Assembly: GCF_963678635.1 (NCBI RefSeq)
Contig: NC_087069.1
Location: 36,003,959-36,067,958, forward strand
Source: Symsagittifera roscoffensis
Taxonomy: Eukaryota; Xenacoelomorpha; Acoela; Convolutidae
Length of the DNA stretch: 64,000 nucleotides
Reading direction: 5' to 3'
The notes beneath the pieces are model-generated. The model had not been told where the DNA came from and searched no databases. It saw only the letters and a list, made by a program, of their open reading frames with translations. Position 1 is the first letter of the stretch. Every line of letters starts with the position of its first letter. Both the position numbers and the translations under genes were made by a program. This document shows positions 1 through 11,739 of this stretch, piece by piece.

Positions 1-2440
1 GATCGGAAACTTCAACTCCGGATACACAATTTTGACAGGTTTCCTTCTCTGGCCGATTTACAAAGCAATATTTCTAGTCGGTATACAATAAGGGATGATT
101 TTGAACTTCTTACAATTTTCTGGATCTTTCATGGGCTTGAACATTTTCTTTGAGGTTCGATCTTATTGTACAATGTGAAACATGTTTCTGACTTGTTGAT
201 AATTTGACTTCATCGTCGGCTTCAATTCGGAAGTCTTGCACTATTTGATTTTTGCTCAACGATTAATTGTTGTTCGTCTTTCGCTTTTGACTGCGGGACA
301 ATGCAGCCTTGCTCAATTTCGGTTGCCTATTTCCATTTTTGTTTCCACTTTTTGAATTTTCGTTGATTTTTTTTCGAAATTTTACCTTGAGATTTCTTGT
401 GTAATTGGCTTTTTGTTGAAGTTTTCGCACCGTTTATCAGTTTTTGTTTTTGTATTGTCATTTTTCCTTGGTAATAATATGTTTAGTGTTTCCGGTTTCA
501 AAGCGGTTCAAGTTTCATTTATTCCAGTTTCATTTGAGAAACTGGCGGACTCTTCTCGTTGAAACTAGTTCGCGCACGACTAGGAGCTCCTGTCATTTAC
601 TGTAATGTTCGCCGGATTTCGACCGCGCGAATTTAAATTCAAAATTTCTAGAAAATTATGAAATTATTGAAACATGCTAAATCGATTAAATGCTGAGTTC
701 TAAGATAATCAAATTGATTCGTCAATTGAGAAAAATTAGACTCAATGATTAACACGTCTCAAAAATTATTCAAATTATGAGGTTAACTTCTTATTGAACA
801 TAGGGTAACTAGGGGTTCATTTCTGTTGATTGAAATTTTTTGATAGCACATCAAATGACAAAACAATTTATTGGCATTTTCCAGCAATATCTCAAGAAAA
901 TCTCTCTTACAACCCCCTTTTGCATCTAATAAAAATTTTCGCTCCATATAAATAAATACAATAAAACAGCACTAGAGCTTTAAATAGAGAATTTAATTTT
1001 TGCTGCACTCCGATCGGTCGATAATTTTACTGACTTAATCTACCAAAACTTAAAAGGGTAGAGTCTGCTAAGTAGATCTTCTCAAATTCTACTAATATAA
1101 CTGCTAGTATTTTTATTGCTAGTATTAAAATATAGTTGCTAGTATTACTTGGTGTTCTGGAATACTAAACAAAAGGAAAATGGAGTTCCATCCCCGCAAC
1201 CAAGAGCAAAACTTTTCCAAAAACTGACTCGAAATCACACAAGTTGTAAGTATGGTCACTTCGCACTAAGCATAAAACTTTTTTTACCTTTTCGGATCTA
1301 GTAGTTTTTTTGCGGGTGTTGATTTTTTTGAAATTTCCGAAACCTTAAATATAATAGTTGTCTTCAATCGTTCTCTAGGCTTTACCCGCAATGATTAAAA
1401 AAGAAACTTTTTGAAAGACAATTTTTGAAGGACAATGCCAACTTTATTTCATTGTAACGCATGAATAGTCTCTGAGTATAATATTCAAAATTTATCAGTC
1501 AATACAAATGAGATGAAAATTCATGTAAATTTAAGGTACCTTAATTCATTGCCATTTTCATTTTCAGTATCAAAATACGTAAATTCTTTTTTGTCTTCGA
1601 AAAAATGAAAATCTGAACAAAGTCTTTTAATCATAAATATCCTCGCTTCAATCAAATTAGGATATTCACTTGATAAGTTCAAATTCAATTTGAAATTTTT
1701 TCCACAACCTGCGGGTAAAATATTCGGAACAAGCGGAAGCTGATCCTGCTCGTTAAAAAGTGTAAGAACAAGTGCCGGTTCTCTTTGAATGAAATCTGAA
1801 ACGCCCAAGTTTTCCAGTAAAACTTTTTCAATATAGTGACCATCTTTGCCCATTCGAGCTTCCCCGGGCAAGTGAATCTTGAAAACTTGTGATGCTTGTT
1901 TAATAAAAGATTGAACGTTGATACTAACTCTGGATTGAAAGTTCACGGGTATCAGATCAAACAATGTCAGAAATTAGATGTGCAAGAACACAAGTCAAGT
2001 AATAACAAAAAGCACTAATAACACACTGCTCATAGGAATACCATCCCTCATCATTGTGTAAACCCATTAGATCGAAGATCCTTGATACCTCAACTGCGAT
2101 ATATTAACAATACTTGCAGCAGTTTATCTGAGTCTGCCTATATTTCTACCAAGTAAATTTATGAGAAAACATTTTTTTTTAATTCTTCAAAACTTATTTG
2201 AATTCTTTTTAATTACTTGATGGGTATTTAGTGAAGGAGTACTTCGTAATCAAATTCGGTTTGTTTCATTTTCTACAACCTCATTTTTAACTTCCTATCT
2301 CTTTTAGTGGTTCTCTTCTTTTTCAATTTCGTCTCGATACTTGCTACAACACTTTTCACACTCGAGCACTCGATGAGAGAGCAATTTACAAGCCAAGCAA
2401 ATGGGCAGCTGTGGCCCCTATAATGATATTTCTATTAAAT
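1..2440 (-). pseudogene. Decayed duplicate of the Lys-rich gene at 16.6-19.4 kb
   Basis: This stretch aligns base for base, with many indels, to 16846-19402, in the same order and orientation. The part at 1-612 matches the last exon there, 1530-1945 matches the middle exon and 2315-2433 the Cys-rich exon. The middle exon still has an open frame (roughly 1535-1945) sharing blocks such as NFQSRVSI, LLENL and KLNLNLS with the intact gene, but it lacks about 30 residues including the basic RSKRKR stretch. Both of its splice sites are destroyed: the acceptor AG has become GA and the donor region no longer holds GT. The last exon carries frameshifts and a ~70-bp deletion, and the Cys-rich exon a ~95-bp deletion. 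The copy runs off the left edge. I infer a segmental duplicate that has lost function; expression as a fragment cannot be excluded. Confidence 0.85.
960..1050 (+). repeat. Dispersed short repeat (copy 1 of 3)
   Basis: The block containing TTTTTGCTGCA, then an imperfect CTGATTGGTCG and ATCTAC, recurs at about 42015-42120 (plus) and 32095-32185 (minus). Copies are diverged. It probably represents a MITE or SINE piece inserted in an intron of the decayed gene copy; ends were not resolved. Confidence 0.5.
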
Positions 2441-5007
2441 TTTCAATTTGTTTGCGAGTAAAAACTCCAAAAACTGGTGTCAAACTTATTCCAATGTAAT
2501 CCACGGAATCTTTTTGCAATTTGAGTTTAGGTTTAGGTGAAATGGATTAGGCAGTTTCCGCATAACTCACTTGATGAATGCTGAAATTCTTGCAAAATTT
2601 TGCACCTAAATTTTGCATTTAATTCCATTTTTAGTCAAATTTTGTTGTCTAAACGTAACATGGGAATCAATTATATTTACAACATTATAGACCACGAAAA
2701 TCCATTAAAATCGATTTGTTTTCACTTTTCTTAAATGCGGGCGAGTATGATGTTAAGATGAAAAAGTTGGATAGGATTTGAAAAAAAAATTGCTTCTTAC
2801 GAATAATCGTTAAGCTGATAGCAGTTGAGTAATCAGCCCTTAGCAGAGCAAGGGGCTCCTACCGCAAAAGAACGTACCGCAAAATCAAAACTGCATAAGG
2901 GTTCAAGCCTTTTCCGAAACCTGCAGTGTGAGTTCTGTAATTCTTTCCGATCGCTTTTTGTAAAGTCTTGCCTCCCGCGAAGTTTTCATTTTGATCTAAG
3001 ACTAGTTAACGCTTTTTCAGACAAGCACGTTGTCATCGAAACACAATCGGGAGTACATGCAAATAGCTCAGCGCGGCTGTACTTTTCGTGAAAAAAAAAC
3101 TCAACCGCGAATTGGAAGGCTGACGATGTTAACTTAAACGAAAGATATTAGCAAACTGAGCGCTTGCTTCCAAAACTGATTTATCTATAATAAAATCAGT
3201 TATGTCTGCACAAAAACTCTTCTCAACAATCAAGTGATGCGCGAACAGGATTGAGATACTACGTCAAAAACAATCTTTGGCTGTCAAAAGGTGAGAGATA
3301 TAAATTTTTGCTCATTTTTACTCAACTTCACACGTCTTTGTTTTGATTGAGTAGTTCTTCAGCTTTTTTTTTCAAACAGTCACGCTTTGAATCGGCCATG
3401 GAGTAGTTTTTGTGCAGACATGATGACTCCTTTCAACAATCTCATCTAAACAAAGTAGCAAATACAAACTTATAGAACCTGAATCTTTTCAGCAAAATTT
3501 TGTTTGTCGCGTAATATTGATTAATTCAAGTCAGTTTTTTCAAAAAACAGTGACCCCTCAGTATACTAAAATTCAAGTTCAGTTTTTTACAAAGTCTTCG
3601 TTGTTAGTGAAAAGCATTTACCATACTAACTACCACTTCAGACCATTTAAATTAAAGTAAAATCGAGTTTGAACGGCAGTATAAAATAAACGCGGTCCCA
3701 TAATTCCAAGTGAATTATAGATTATGTACCAATGCAACGTTTGCATAAGTAATTACTTACTCTAGACCAAATATCAGACAAAGATTTTATGTAAATTTAC
3801 TATCAATTTTTAAATAATTAAAAATTTTCGGCAAAAATCTTTTTTGACCTAAAAGCCAACAACCAGCGTTTTCAGAAATTTTGATGTCGCACTATTTCGA
3901 AGTTTTAGTTTTGAAAAAATGCTTAAAAAATTGGAAAAAAAAACAAAATACTATAAATAAAAATGAGACGATATGATACGTGCACAATAAATTCTTAAAA
4001 CAAACAGAGTAAAATGCGGAGCTTTGTTAAAAATTGATGGTTTAAAATCTCTTTAAAATTACTATTATGGTTGAACTAGAAAAAAAACTATTTAAAAAAA
4101 CTGATCATAGATGATTTTTTGCTCTGTAAAATAGTAATTTAATATTCCATTTTGATTTATTATAATCGATTATTTTTGTGACTTATAGAGACTGGCCATG
4201 AAAGTCCACTCTAATGTATGTTTTAAAAAGGAGCCTCCTTACGGCTAACTTTTTTTTCAGATTAGTAACATTTTTTATATCAAAATTTTTTTTAATTCAC
4301 CAAATTACAGATTTTTTAAAAAATGAAGAAAGGGAAGTTTGCCAAAAAAAAACCATTATTAATTGTAGATAGTTTTGTGTTTTCATAAAAATCAAAAAAA
4401 AAACTCAAAAAGAATCACTATTTTTTTTCCGCGCTAAGTATATTTATTGTAAAAAATAAAGAAAAACATAATGTGTTTCAACTTTTTCTAGCGCAGTAGT
4501 GATTGCGGATTCAAATCACACGTACAATGCAACTTAAAGGGTGACCGCTTGTAAGATAGCCATAGAATAGTTAATTTTGATTAATAAAATCCCGGGTTAA
4601 TTGCCATAATTTCAGTCAAAACCTGCTCATGCGCCAAAAAGTTTAAAAATGAAACTTTGAACTCATTTAAACTGAATCAAAATTTTGCAGAAGTTCGATC
4701 GATATTCATAAACAGAAATAATTATTTTTGCTGTCTCTAATAATAGAAACGTTCGTGTTTTGCCATACGACAACCCGACCACTTTAACCCTGTTTTGGTT
4801 TTATTTGAGTTTCCAGAAACTATCAGCTTTTATCTCAACTCTTGATACTTAGTTATTTGTTATCTAGAGATAAGCGAAGCACTGTTCACTTCGATTGAAT
4901 TACTCAAAATCTAACTCCAACACAGAAAGAAGTGAAAGTTAAACTCTGAAAATTTTATCAAATTTATCTTTCTCTGTTCATCTGATATCGAAGAAAAATC
5001 TGTCAAA
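2441..5007. other. AT-rich stretch without recognisable genes
   Basis: I see no convincing exon here. The open frame at 2825-3091 has no recognisable domain and no splice context. A short imperfect inverted repeat occurs around 3204-3222 and 3402-3422 (shared core ATGTCTGCACAAAAAC in opposite orientations). The last ~100 bases should hold the promoter and 5' UTR of the SDR gene; no clear TATA element was identified. Confidence 0.5.
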
Positions 5008-5200
5008 ATGCCAGCTTCATTTCACAGTGAAATAGTTGTGATAATAACTGGAGCCAGTTCTGGCATTGGGCAACAGGCGGCAAAAATTTTTACCCAGGGA
5101 GGCGTGAAAAAATTTTGCCTGACTTCCAAATTTGATTTGGATCAGACACAAAAATTGTGCTTGTCTGTAAACGACAAGGTAGATTTCGTCATTATAAAAG
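5008..5200 (+). CDS. SDR exon 1: Rossmann cofactor-binding start
   Basis: ATG at 5008 opens a frame with hydrophobic beta-1 IVVIITGASSGIG and the following helix. The donor is AAAAG/GTGATG at 5200/5201, phase 1. Continuing past it gives a tail unlike the family, whereas joining to 5500 gives KGDIT, the usual SDR sequence before the NNAG strand. Confidence 0.85.
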
Positions 5201-5499
5201 GTGATGTGATTCAATTTTTTGTGCGTTGGTTCTCAAGATCAAAATCCAAATTTTTAGCCAAAACCATAAGAGACACCTTCCAGTTGATAAACTTGTTATC
5301 CAATTTTGAAATTTGAAACGTTTTAATTCCATTATTTTATTTGAATTTTTTTCCACCGCATGCATACGTTCGAGGACGAAAAAATTGAGCAAATCATGGG
5401 AGTTTTTTGTTCTTGAAAAATAAGTCCTGTAGTTATTAGATCCGAAGCTGTAGGAAAAACTTCAACTAAATTTAAAAAGTTGTTATTGCTTATTTTCAG

Positions 5500-5704
5500 G
5501 AGATATAACCAAACCAGAACTGCGGGAAAAAATATTCAAGGAAACTATCCAGAAGTTTGGGCGCGTCGACATTCTCATCAACAATGCGGGTGTGGGGACT
5601 GTGGGCAAAATTTTGGACATAACTATGGACGAATACCAGGAAATTTTCGATGTCAACGTCACTGCAATTGTCCATTTGACAAAATTATGTCTATCTAATT
5701 TGAG
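5500..5704 (+). CDS. SDR exon 2: NNAG motif exon with GA donor
   Basis: The acceptor TTATTTTCAG ends at 5499. The exon encodes GDITKPELREK, FGRVDILINNAG, and the DVNVTAIVHLTK helix that packs on the active site. It must end at AG (5704) for the next exon to complete an Arg codon, giving LSNLRKVKGNIV at family-standard spacing. The intron then starts with GACAAC, not GT. Confidence 0.8.
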
Positions 5705-5976
5705 GACAACTGATCAATTTCAAATTGAAATTCGTATAACTGACTTTTCCTCTTTTCCAGGAAAGGTTTTGATTACTTTTAAATACAAGCCATACTATAT
5801 AGTCTTTTTTTTCAAAGCCCTTAATTTATGACAAAAAAACCATATGCAATGCGTCATTTTTCGGAGCAATAAATCAATGGCAAATTTGGACTTTTTTTGA
5901 GATTTGATGATCAACAATTTACATTACAGCAGGAAAAAAATCATAAAATCAAACTTTTGAATTTGAATTGATCCAG

Positions 5977-6104
5977 GAAGGTCAAGGGTAACATTGTAAC
6001 TACATCCTCGATCGCGGCCCATAAAAGTATGCCAGAGCTGGGTTTCTACTGCATGTCGAAAGCAACTCTGAATATGTTCACCAAAATACTCGCTCAAGAA
6101 GAAG
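5977..6104 (+). CDS. SDR exon 3: catalytic Ser and YxxxK
   Basis: The acceptor ATCCAG ends at 5976 and a strong donor GAAG/GTGAGT follows 6104. The exon encodes KVKGNIVTTSS, a short loop and FYCMSKATLNMFTK, so both the catalytic Ser and the Tyr-Lys pair lie here. Phases are 2 in and 1 out, matching the flanking exons. Confidence 0.85.
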
Positions 6105-7521
6105 GTGAGTGGATTTATAAAATGACTTGTAAATCTCTATTACTGGTGGTAAAACATTTAGCTGAAATTCTATATTCAGACCAGTAGATTGCGTCTGATT
6201 TTTTCCGGCATCACAGGCAACATTTAAAAGACACGCCGCTTTTGGTTACTTTTTAATCGTACTGATCAAACAATGCAATTTATTACGCGTGCTCTGTCTA
6301 AAAAAACCACAAATTGTCACAAAAAGCACCTGAAAACTTGATAAATTAGAATTAATAATTTTTTTTCCAGAAAATTGTATGGTGAGAGATAAAATGAAAA
6401 GAAAATTTGCAAACTATACTGACAATTTTACTGCTTGTGAGATCACCATATTACGTACAATTTTCTATTCTCAGGTGTCTCCGTGCGGAAATTTATGCTA
6501 AATTTTTTTGATACAATTGAACATTGATTTCTCATCTAATAAGTTAAGACACCGTTTTTCCTAGTTCTTACAAATGGAGCTCCTTAGCAAAAACAAGGAA
6601 CTTAAATTTCAACCTTTGTTTTTTCCTTGATTGGTGTTGTTGTGCTTTCAGATAAAACTGATTTAAACTGATTTATGCAAATTTTATGATAGTTCTTGGA
6701 CGGTGTTTAACCTATAAAAAAGACTCCGTAAAATAATCGCCAAATTGATTTTTTTTACTGAGAACATCAACTAGCCTAACAAAACTTAGCTGATCATGTA
6801 TGTCAAATCTAAAACGGAAAAATTTATTCAAATCACTAGGCTCAATATTTGAATTAACTTTGTAAAGATTTATTTTTTCCGGTTGTATTTGTTGAAATTT
6901 AGGGCTTTTGTTTTAGTTCATTTAATTATAAGGTTGTTGGGTTTCAACATTTCCCTGATGTTGTTCAGAAAATTGTGCTGCCAGCGTGCAATTTTTTCGT
7001 CGATAAACCTGTCTCCCAATTCGTCTGCAAAAAGTTTAGATTTTTTGTGGTTATCATTAATTAAATTTAAGAAAAGCAGTCTCAAAGTTTTATACTGAGT
7101 TCTAAAACGATTCGAGTTTTTCAACAGTATAAAAGATATGCTATATCGAATGCTTTTTCCAAACGTATCAATGTGAATTGGGCTAAAATTAAGTAACCAT
7201 GAAAATTGTTTCTTATAACCGGGAATGTGAAACGACTGAGTCGATTGTTTTTCGACATAACCGCAAACCAAACTGATTGTCAAATTTTAGTCAAATTGTT
7301 TAAAACATGTTATTATGACATTCTAAATTACTTTTTTTTCTGAAGAGTACCTATCAATGACATATATCGACAGTTTGATAAACTACTGAATTAATTATTC
7401 TTAGACTACCTTATCACGCAAACTTTGTTTTTTCATTATTGTCAACCTTTTTTTAAAAGCCGGCGTTAATAAAAAAAATTGATTCAAAAAATGGAAAAGT
7501 TTTACCTAAACTGTTTCATGA

Positions 7522-7655
7522 GGGTCAAGGGTAAGCTGATGAATACAGCCTGGATCGAGGCCGTCAAAATAAGCTATAATGAGCTTGTACTGCATGACAA
7601 AAGCAACTCCGAATATTTTCATCAAAAAACTCGCTCAAAAGAAAATGAGTTAACT
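7522..7655 (+). pseudogene. Decayed extra copy of SDR exon 3
   Basis: Inside SDR intron 3, this block aligns to 5983-6113: GGTCAAGGGTAA at the start, AAAAGCAACTC in the middle, and ACTCGCTCAA with GAAAATGAGT in place of the donor at the end. The catalytic Tyr codon and several flanking codons are altered and the reading frame is broken. Shared downstream blocks (the TTGTCACAAAA-containing segment at ~6315 and ~7865; the CGACATAACCGCAAACCAA segment at ~7254 and ~9738) show that a 1.3-2.4-kb piece of the locus was duplicated in tandem. Confidence 0.75.
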
Positions 7656-8503
7656 AACTGTAAAAACAGGCAGTGATCTCATTCAAGTTGTTTATAACTA
7701 ATGGCAAAAAGTGAGGAAAACTCATAGTTCATTGAGGCCATTGCGCATATGGTATGGACCAGTGTCACAAAACAACTTTGGAGAAACGCGGTTTTGGGTG
7801 ATTTTTTAAATGTAAGCAAAACCTGCTTTTTTGATCCGTGTTAGACATCAAAACAAGTACCGATTGTCACAAAAGGCACCTCGAAATTTTAAATTAACAA
7901 AAAAAATTTCGGACAAATCTATTGAAAGTAGATGAACAAAGAAGAATTAAAAACTTGCTAACATTTTTACAGCTTGGAATAGCACCATACAGGTCAGCAA
8001 TTCGCAGGTATCTCAGAACGGAAATTCAGGCTCAACATTTATGCAACTGGGGGGAAAATAAATTTCTCGATATTTGAATTGAAAATTATTTGAATAATTA
8101 AATATGATTTCGAAGTGATCTTCGGTGAAAAAAAAGAACCGAAAAAAAGGCTTTGGATCTCATTTGTTTAAATGAAAAAATTTCTTGACAGCTCTCTGTT
8201 ATCCAGAAATAGCAGTCCAGCAAACTATAATTGAATGTGTTATTTTACTGTGAGGAAAATTGTTCAATTTTCTTGGCAAATTTAGGATCGGAAAAAAGAT
8301 AATTAAAAAACATTTTAGCAAAAAGTTAACATTTTTATAGCCTAACAACAACTGATTCAAATGATATCTTGGGTAAACATGATGGGAATCTTTTTGCTGT
8401 GGGTACTGAGTAACTTTTTAGCGTTTCCAATTGGTTATCCGTCAAAGGTCTTCAAATTTTGAAAAGGCTTTCGCATCTGAAAAAATTATACATTTTTGCT
8501 AAG

Positions 8504-8721
8504 AAAAAACACCATATTTTTGAGTGAAGCGCTGATTCAGATTCCTCTTATGAGCATGTAAATACCAAAACATCTGAAGCTTAAGATCGAAAAAAAGCTG
8601 TTTTTTGCTAAGGAGCTCTATTCGTTTGAGCTAGTGAAAATGCAGCTTCGGATTTTTTGGTATTTACATGCTCATATGATGAATCTCAATCTGCGCTTGA
8701 CTCAAAAACGTGGTGTTTTTT
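8504..8721. repeat. Imperfect long hairpin (MITE-like)
   Basis: Two ~78-bp arms, 8504-8581 and 8644-8721, are imperfect reverse complements sharing the core ATGAGCATGTAAATACC, and are separated by ~62 bp. The layout resembles a fold-back MITE; no target-site duplication was identified. It lies in SDR intron 3. Confidence 0.7.
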
Positions 8722-9010
8722 GTTGTAAATTAAACAGCATATCGTACTAACAAAAATTTTGAAAATTGTTACAAAGTTAAGCTATATCAGAAACCACAAA
8801 CAGTTTTTTCGAGATTTAAACTAATTTTCCGGTATTTTTTCCGTTATATTTGCTGTAAATTAGGATTTTCAATTTATCTGCGTCTAATATCAGCTTAATT
8901 TGTTTCCAATATTCCGCTGATCCCTTCAAAGCAATGGCTTAATCGCCTTGCAAGTTTTCCTTCCAAAAACAAGTCCCATCTATAAAAATGTTTTGTTTCG
9001 ATAACTTATT

Positions 9011-9543
9011 TTAACAAGACTGCTCGTATCAGGGCGAAGCCCTGAATGTTCCGACTGTTTTTACGGTTTATGAAGCAGCAGTATTAACATAAAAAAATTA
9101 AATGAAATAAAATAAAACGAAATTTTTTTTCTAAAGTTTGAAATTTTTTATGAAAATCATCCCCCCACACGCCATATAAATTACAAAAGAATAGATTTCG
9201 ATCCTTGCAACAAACCAATTATGGCAAATAAGCTTCTTTTAACCAATTTGGAACGATTTCTAAGACGGAATAACTCTCTGCCTACGCGTTGATAGCGCGA
9301 ATTATATCGCGCGTTAATTGTCCCAAAATGGCCAAAATGGCAATCTTTAAACCTTCATAACTTTACACAAATTGATCACAGGTGAAATATCTTTTCAAAT
9401 TTAAGCTCAGGACAACAATACCTTTTGAATGATATAAAAAAGTCCGTCAAAAATGGCTAGTTAAAAAGTCGAAATTTGTCTGAAGAAAAAAAACCCACCC
9501 CGAGCACAAATATCTCGTTACTTTCGTATCGAAAGTCGGAACA
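9011..9543 (+). repeat. 530-bp repeat, left copy of an inverted pair
   Basis: It is near-identical in reverse orientation to 11740-12267. One end carries the perfect small hairpin CAGGGCGAAGCCCTG. Just inside lies TGTTCCGACT (9047-9056), matched by AGTCGGAACA at 9534-9543, so a 10-bp terminal inverted repeat bounds a ~497-bp core. No long open frame is present. It is probably a non-autonomous DNA transposon; the superfamily is undetermined. Confidence 0.7.
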
Positions 9544-10027
9544 AAAAAACTGGAAAGCAATGGACCAGGAATAGATCTTTGAGAAACATCTGCGCAAGTT
9601 TTCCTTATTTCAAAATTATTTGTTTTGTTGCTTCATACTGCATTCAATCACTCAAGCAAAATCTTTATTGCTCACCAATTGAACCTCTTAGCCCATAAAA
9701 CTCAAAATTTATAATAGGGCTAAACCATCTAATATATCGACATAACCGCAAACCAAGATGATTGATGTTGACTGAAACAAACTTATTAGAGTATGACATA
9801 AACTTGTATTCTTATCTTATTAGGAGCTTAGCTCTAACTGGCAATACAGTAATCGGTCGAAAACCAATAAACGCACCATGGCTCAAGTTTTTGGAAACAG
9901 CAGGCAATCAGAATTTAGAGAAGAAAAGATGGCACCCTTATTGCGCTTCTGAGCGCGCCAGAGCCATTTTCTACAAATGAAAAAATCTTAATAATATAAA
10001 ATGTTGAAAAGTTAAAACTATTTAAAG

Positions 10028-10221
10028 GTCCAAATGGTGTGAGGGTCAATGCAGTCAGCCCAGGAGCAACTAACACCCCATTTATTGCAAGTGTCGGCAT
10101 GAAACCTGACGAGCTAATGGAGAGTGTGAAAACAACTTACCCCATTGGCCGAATGGCTGAACCCGAGGAAATAGCGAAAGTAATGGTATTTTTAGCTTCT
10201 GACGATGCCAGTTACATGTGA
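10028..10221 (+). pseudogene. SDR exon 4: C-terminal exon with ~20-bp deletion
   Basis: The acceptor TTTAAAG ends at 10027 (phase 1). It encodes GVRVNAVSPGATNTPFI, a variable substrate loop, GRMAEPEEIAKV and FLASDDASYM, then TGA. Directly after, in the +1 frame, come the codons for DGGMMCQNSI and TAA, the usual C terminus of this family. The TGATLVV-type segment that normally joins the two is missing. Confidence 0.85.
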
Positions 10222-10584
10222 TGGCGGCATGATGTGCCAAAACTCAATTTAAACTAGATCTCTCTGGCAAAAAACAAGCGTTCGTTTCTTTTCAGAAACA
10301 AACTAGAAGTAATTAAATGAATTATATGTAAATGATATGCATTATCGCGGTGAAGTTCGAGTTCTAGTTAAGTGCATTCAAGTTATTCTTTTACTACCAG
10401 GACAGATAAAATTTTACTCTAATAATAAAATTCCGAAAAACTTTGTTGTAAACCAATTAATTTAAGTTGAACTAATACCCTGTTTTTTTTCAACAGAAGT
10501 GAAGTCACACCCAACAGCTTTCAGCAATCATTCTCTTATTCAGATTTTTGAAAAAATGCTATGTTCACTGTTTATTCTGTTAAT

Positions 10585-10760
10585 TGCAGCATGATGTACA
10601 AGAACTCAACTTTTAAACCAGATCTATGGTAAAGAAGCAAGCGTTTGTTTCTTTTTAGACAAAAAGATGTTTTTTGTAAATGGAATCTGAAATAAATGGT
10701 ATATAAGATTGAGGTAAGTTTTGAGTTCTGGTTAGGTCCATCAAAATTCTTTTCTTCAAA
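10585..10760 (+). repeat. Second copy of the SDR 3' end and 3' UTR
   Basis: Sequence from GCATGATGTAC onward, including AAGAACTCAA, CAAGCGT and GTTTCTTTT, aligns to 10227-10380 just downstream of the SDR stop. It shows that the 3' terminus and UTR were duplicated; the copy has no intact coding frame. Confidence 0.65.
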
Positions 10761-11739
10761 CAAGTTTCAAAAAAACTTAATATTGAATATAAAAATCTTA
10801 CAAACTATTTGTTTTTAAAACGGCCTCAATCAAACTGAATCGATACGTCTGTTTTCTCTGCAGATTTGAAATTGTATACAAAAATTTTATGCAGTCATTT
10901 TTTGTTAGAACTTTCAAAGAAAATTCAAAGAGTTTATCCTTAGAATGGTTCTTTAATTATAATAAATTTTCACCTTTTTGAATACGTTTTTTTTGACAGT
11001 TTTTGACAAATATGACTCATAGCTTCTGAAATATGTTAATTTCGGTAGCTCAATTGTTAAAGAAAAAAATTGTGGTCATTATTTATAAAAAATATTAGAG
11101 TTTACAAGTATACTGCGAGTAATTGACAGATTGAGTCTTTCAAAACTGAATTGAGGCAACTCATTTGGTCTTTTAAATAGGATAATACCACCTTTTGTAC
11201 TTTACCTAACGAGTAAGGGGCTAAAATGACAAAAAAATTCTATGCTATACGATAGAATGTGATAATATATCACTATGTAGTTCACCTATAGCATGGGCAG
11301 GGTTGAGTTTAAGAAAAAAAAACTTTACAAAGCATGTCTTTTTTTCTCGTAAAATGAAAGCAAGAGCAGGTGGTTCAGAAGCAAGAAGCACATATTATAA
11401 CAGTGATTATCTCACGAAAAGGAAACAAGTTTCTTAGTCTTTTTCTGTTTTGGCTGCTTACGGAGTAAAAAAAATTAAACAAAAAGTAATATCTTCCCTT
11501 AACTTGCCACTGACTCATTCTGTAAATTAGAAAGTTTCGGACATTTTTCGTACCACGTTTTTTTCGAAATCTGAATCACAAGGGACTTAAAAATTGATAC
11601 TTTTTAAAATCCCTTTGAGTGTTTTACTCAGATTTTTTAAAATCATTTGAAACACTTTCGTTAAAGTTTAGCATCCAAACGGGCGGCTATTGATACACTT
11701 TTACTGTTATTTCAGATTAAATTAAAATAGCAAATTATT

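Larger units (their letters stand above)
5008..10221 (+). pseudogene. Short-chain dehydrogenase/reductase, classical type, C-terminally damaged
   Basis: Four exons give one frame: 5008-5200, 5500-5704, 5977-6104 and 10028-10221. Family landmarks appear in order: the cofactor motif TGASSGIG near the N terminus, NNAG followed by GVGT in exon 2, KGNIVTTSS with the catalytic Ser in exon 3, the active-site YCMSK, then VNAVSPG and a C-terminal PEEIAKVMVFLASDD. This is the classical NAD(P)(H)-dependent Rossmann oxidoreductase layout; the substrate cannot be read. Phases match at every junction. Two defects: intron 2 begins with GA instead of GT (5705), and the last exon stops after ASYM because about 20 bases are missing before DGGMMCQNSI, which survives in the +1 frame up to TAA at about 10250. 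Predicted length is 239 aa against about 255 for relatives. I infer a recently damaged paralogue; a functional truncated enzyme is less likely. Intron 3 is 3.9 kb and full of repeats. Confidence 0.8.

Noticed and set aside
2825-3091. 88-aa plus-strand open frame
   Set aside because: No domain, no splice signals and no similarity to other blocks in the window; chance is sufficient.
5705-5710. SDR exon 2 ending at 5710 with a TG donor
   Set aside because: It also keeps the frame, but it adds two residues to the loop before KVKGNIV. The GA donor at 5705 gives the usual family spacing and needs only one changed base.
6918-7283. 121-aa minus-strand open frame in SDR intron 3
   Set aside because: It lies in duplicated intron sequence, its partner region shows no conserved frame, and no domain is visible.
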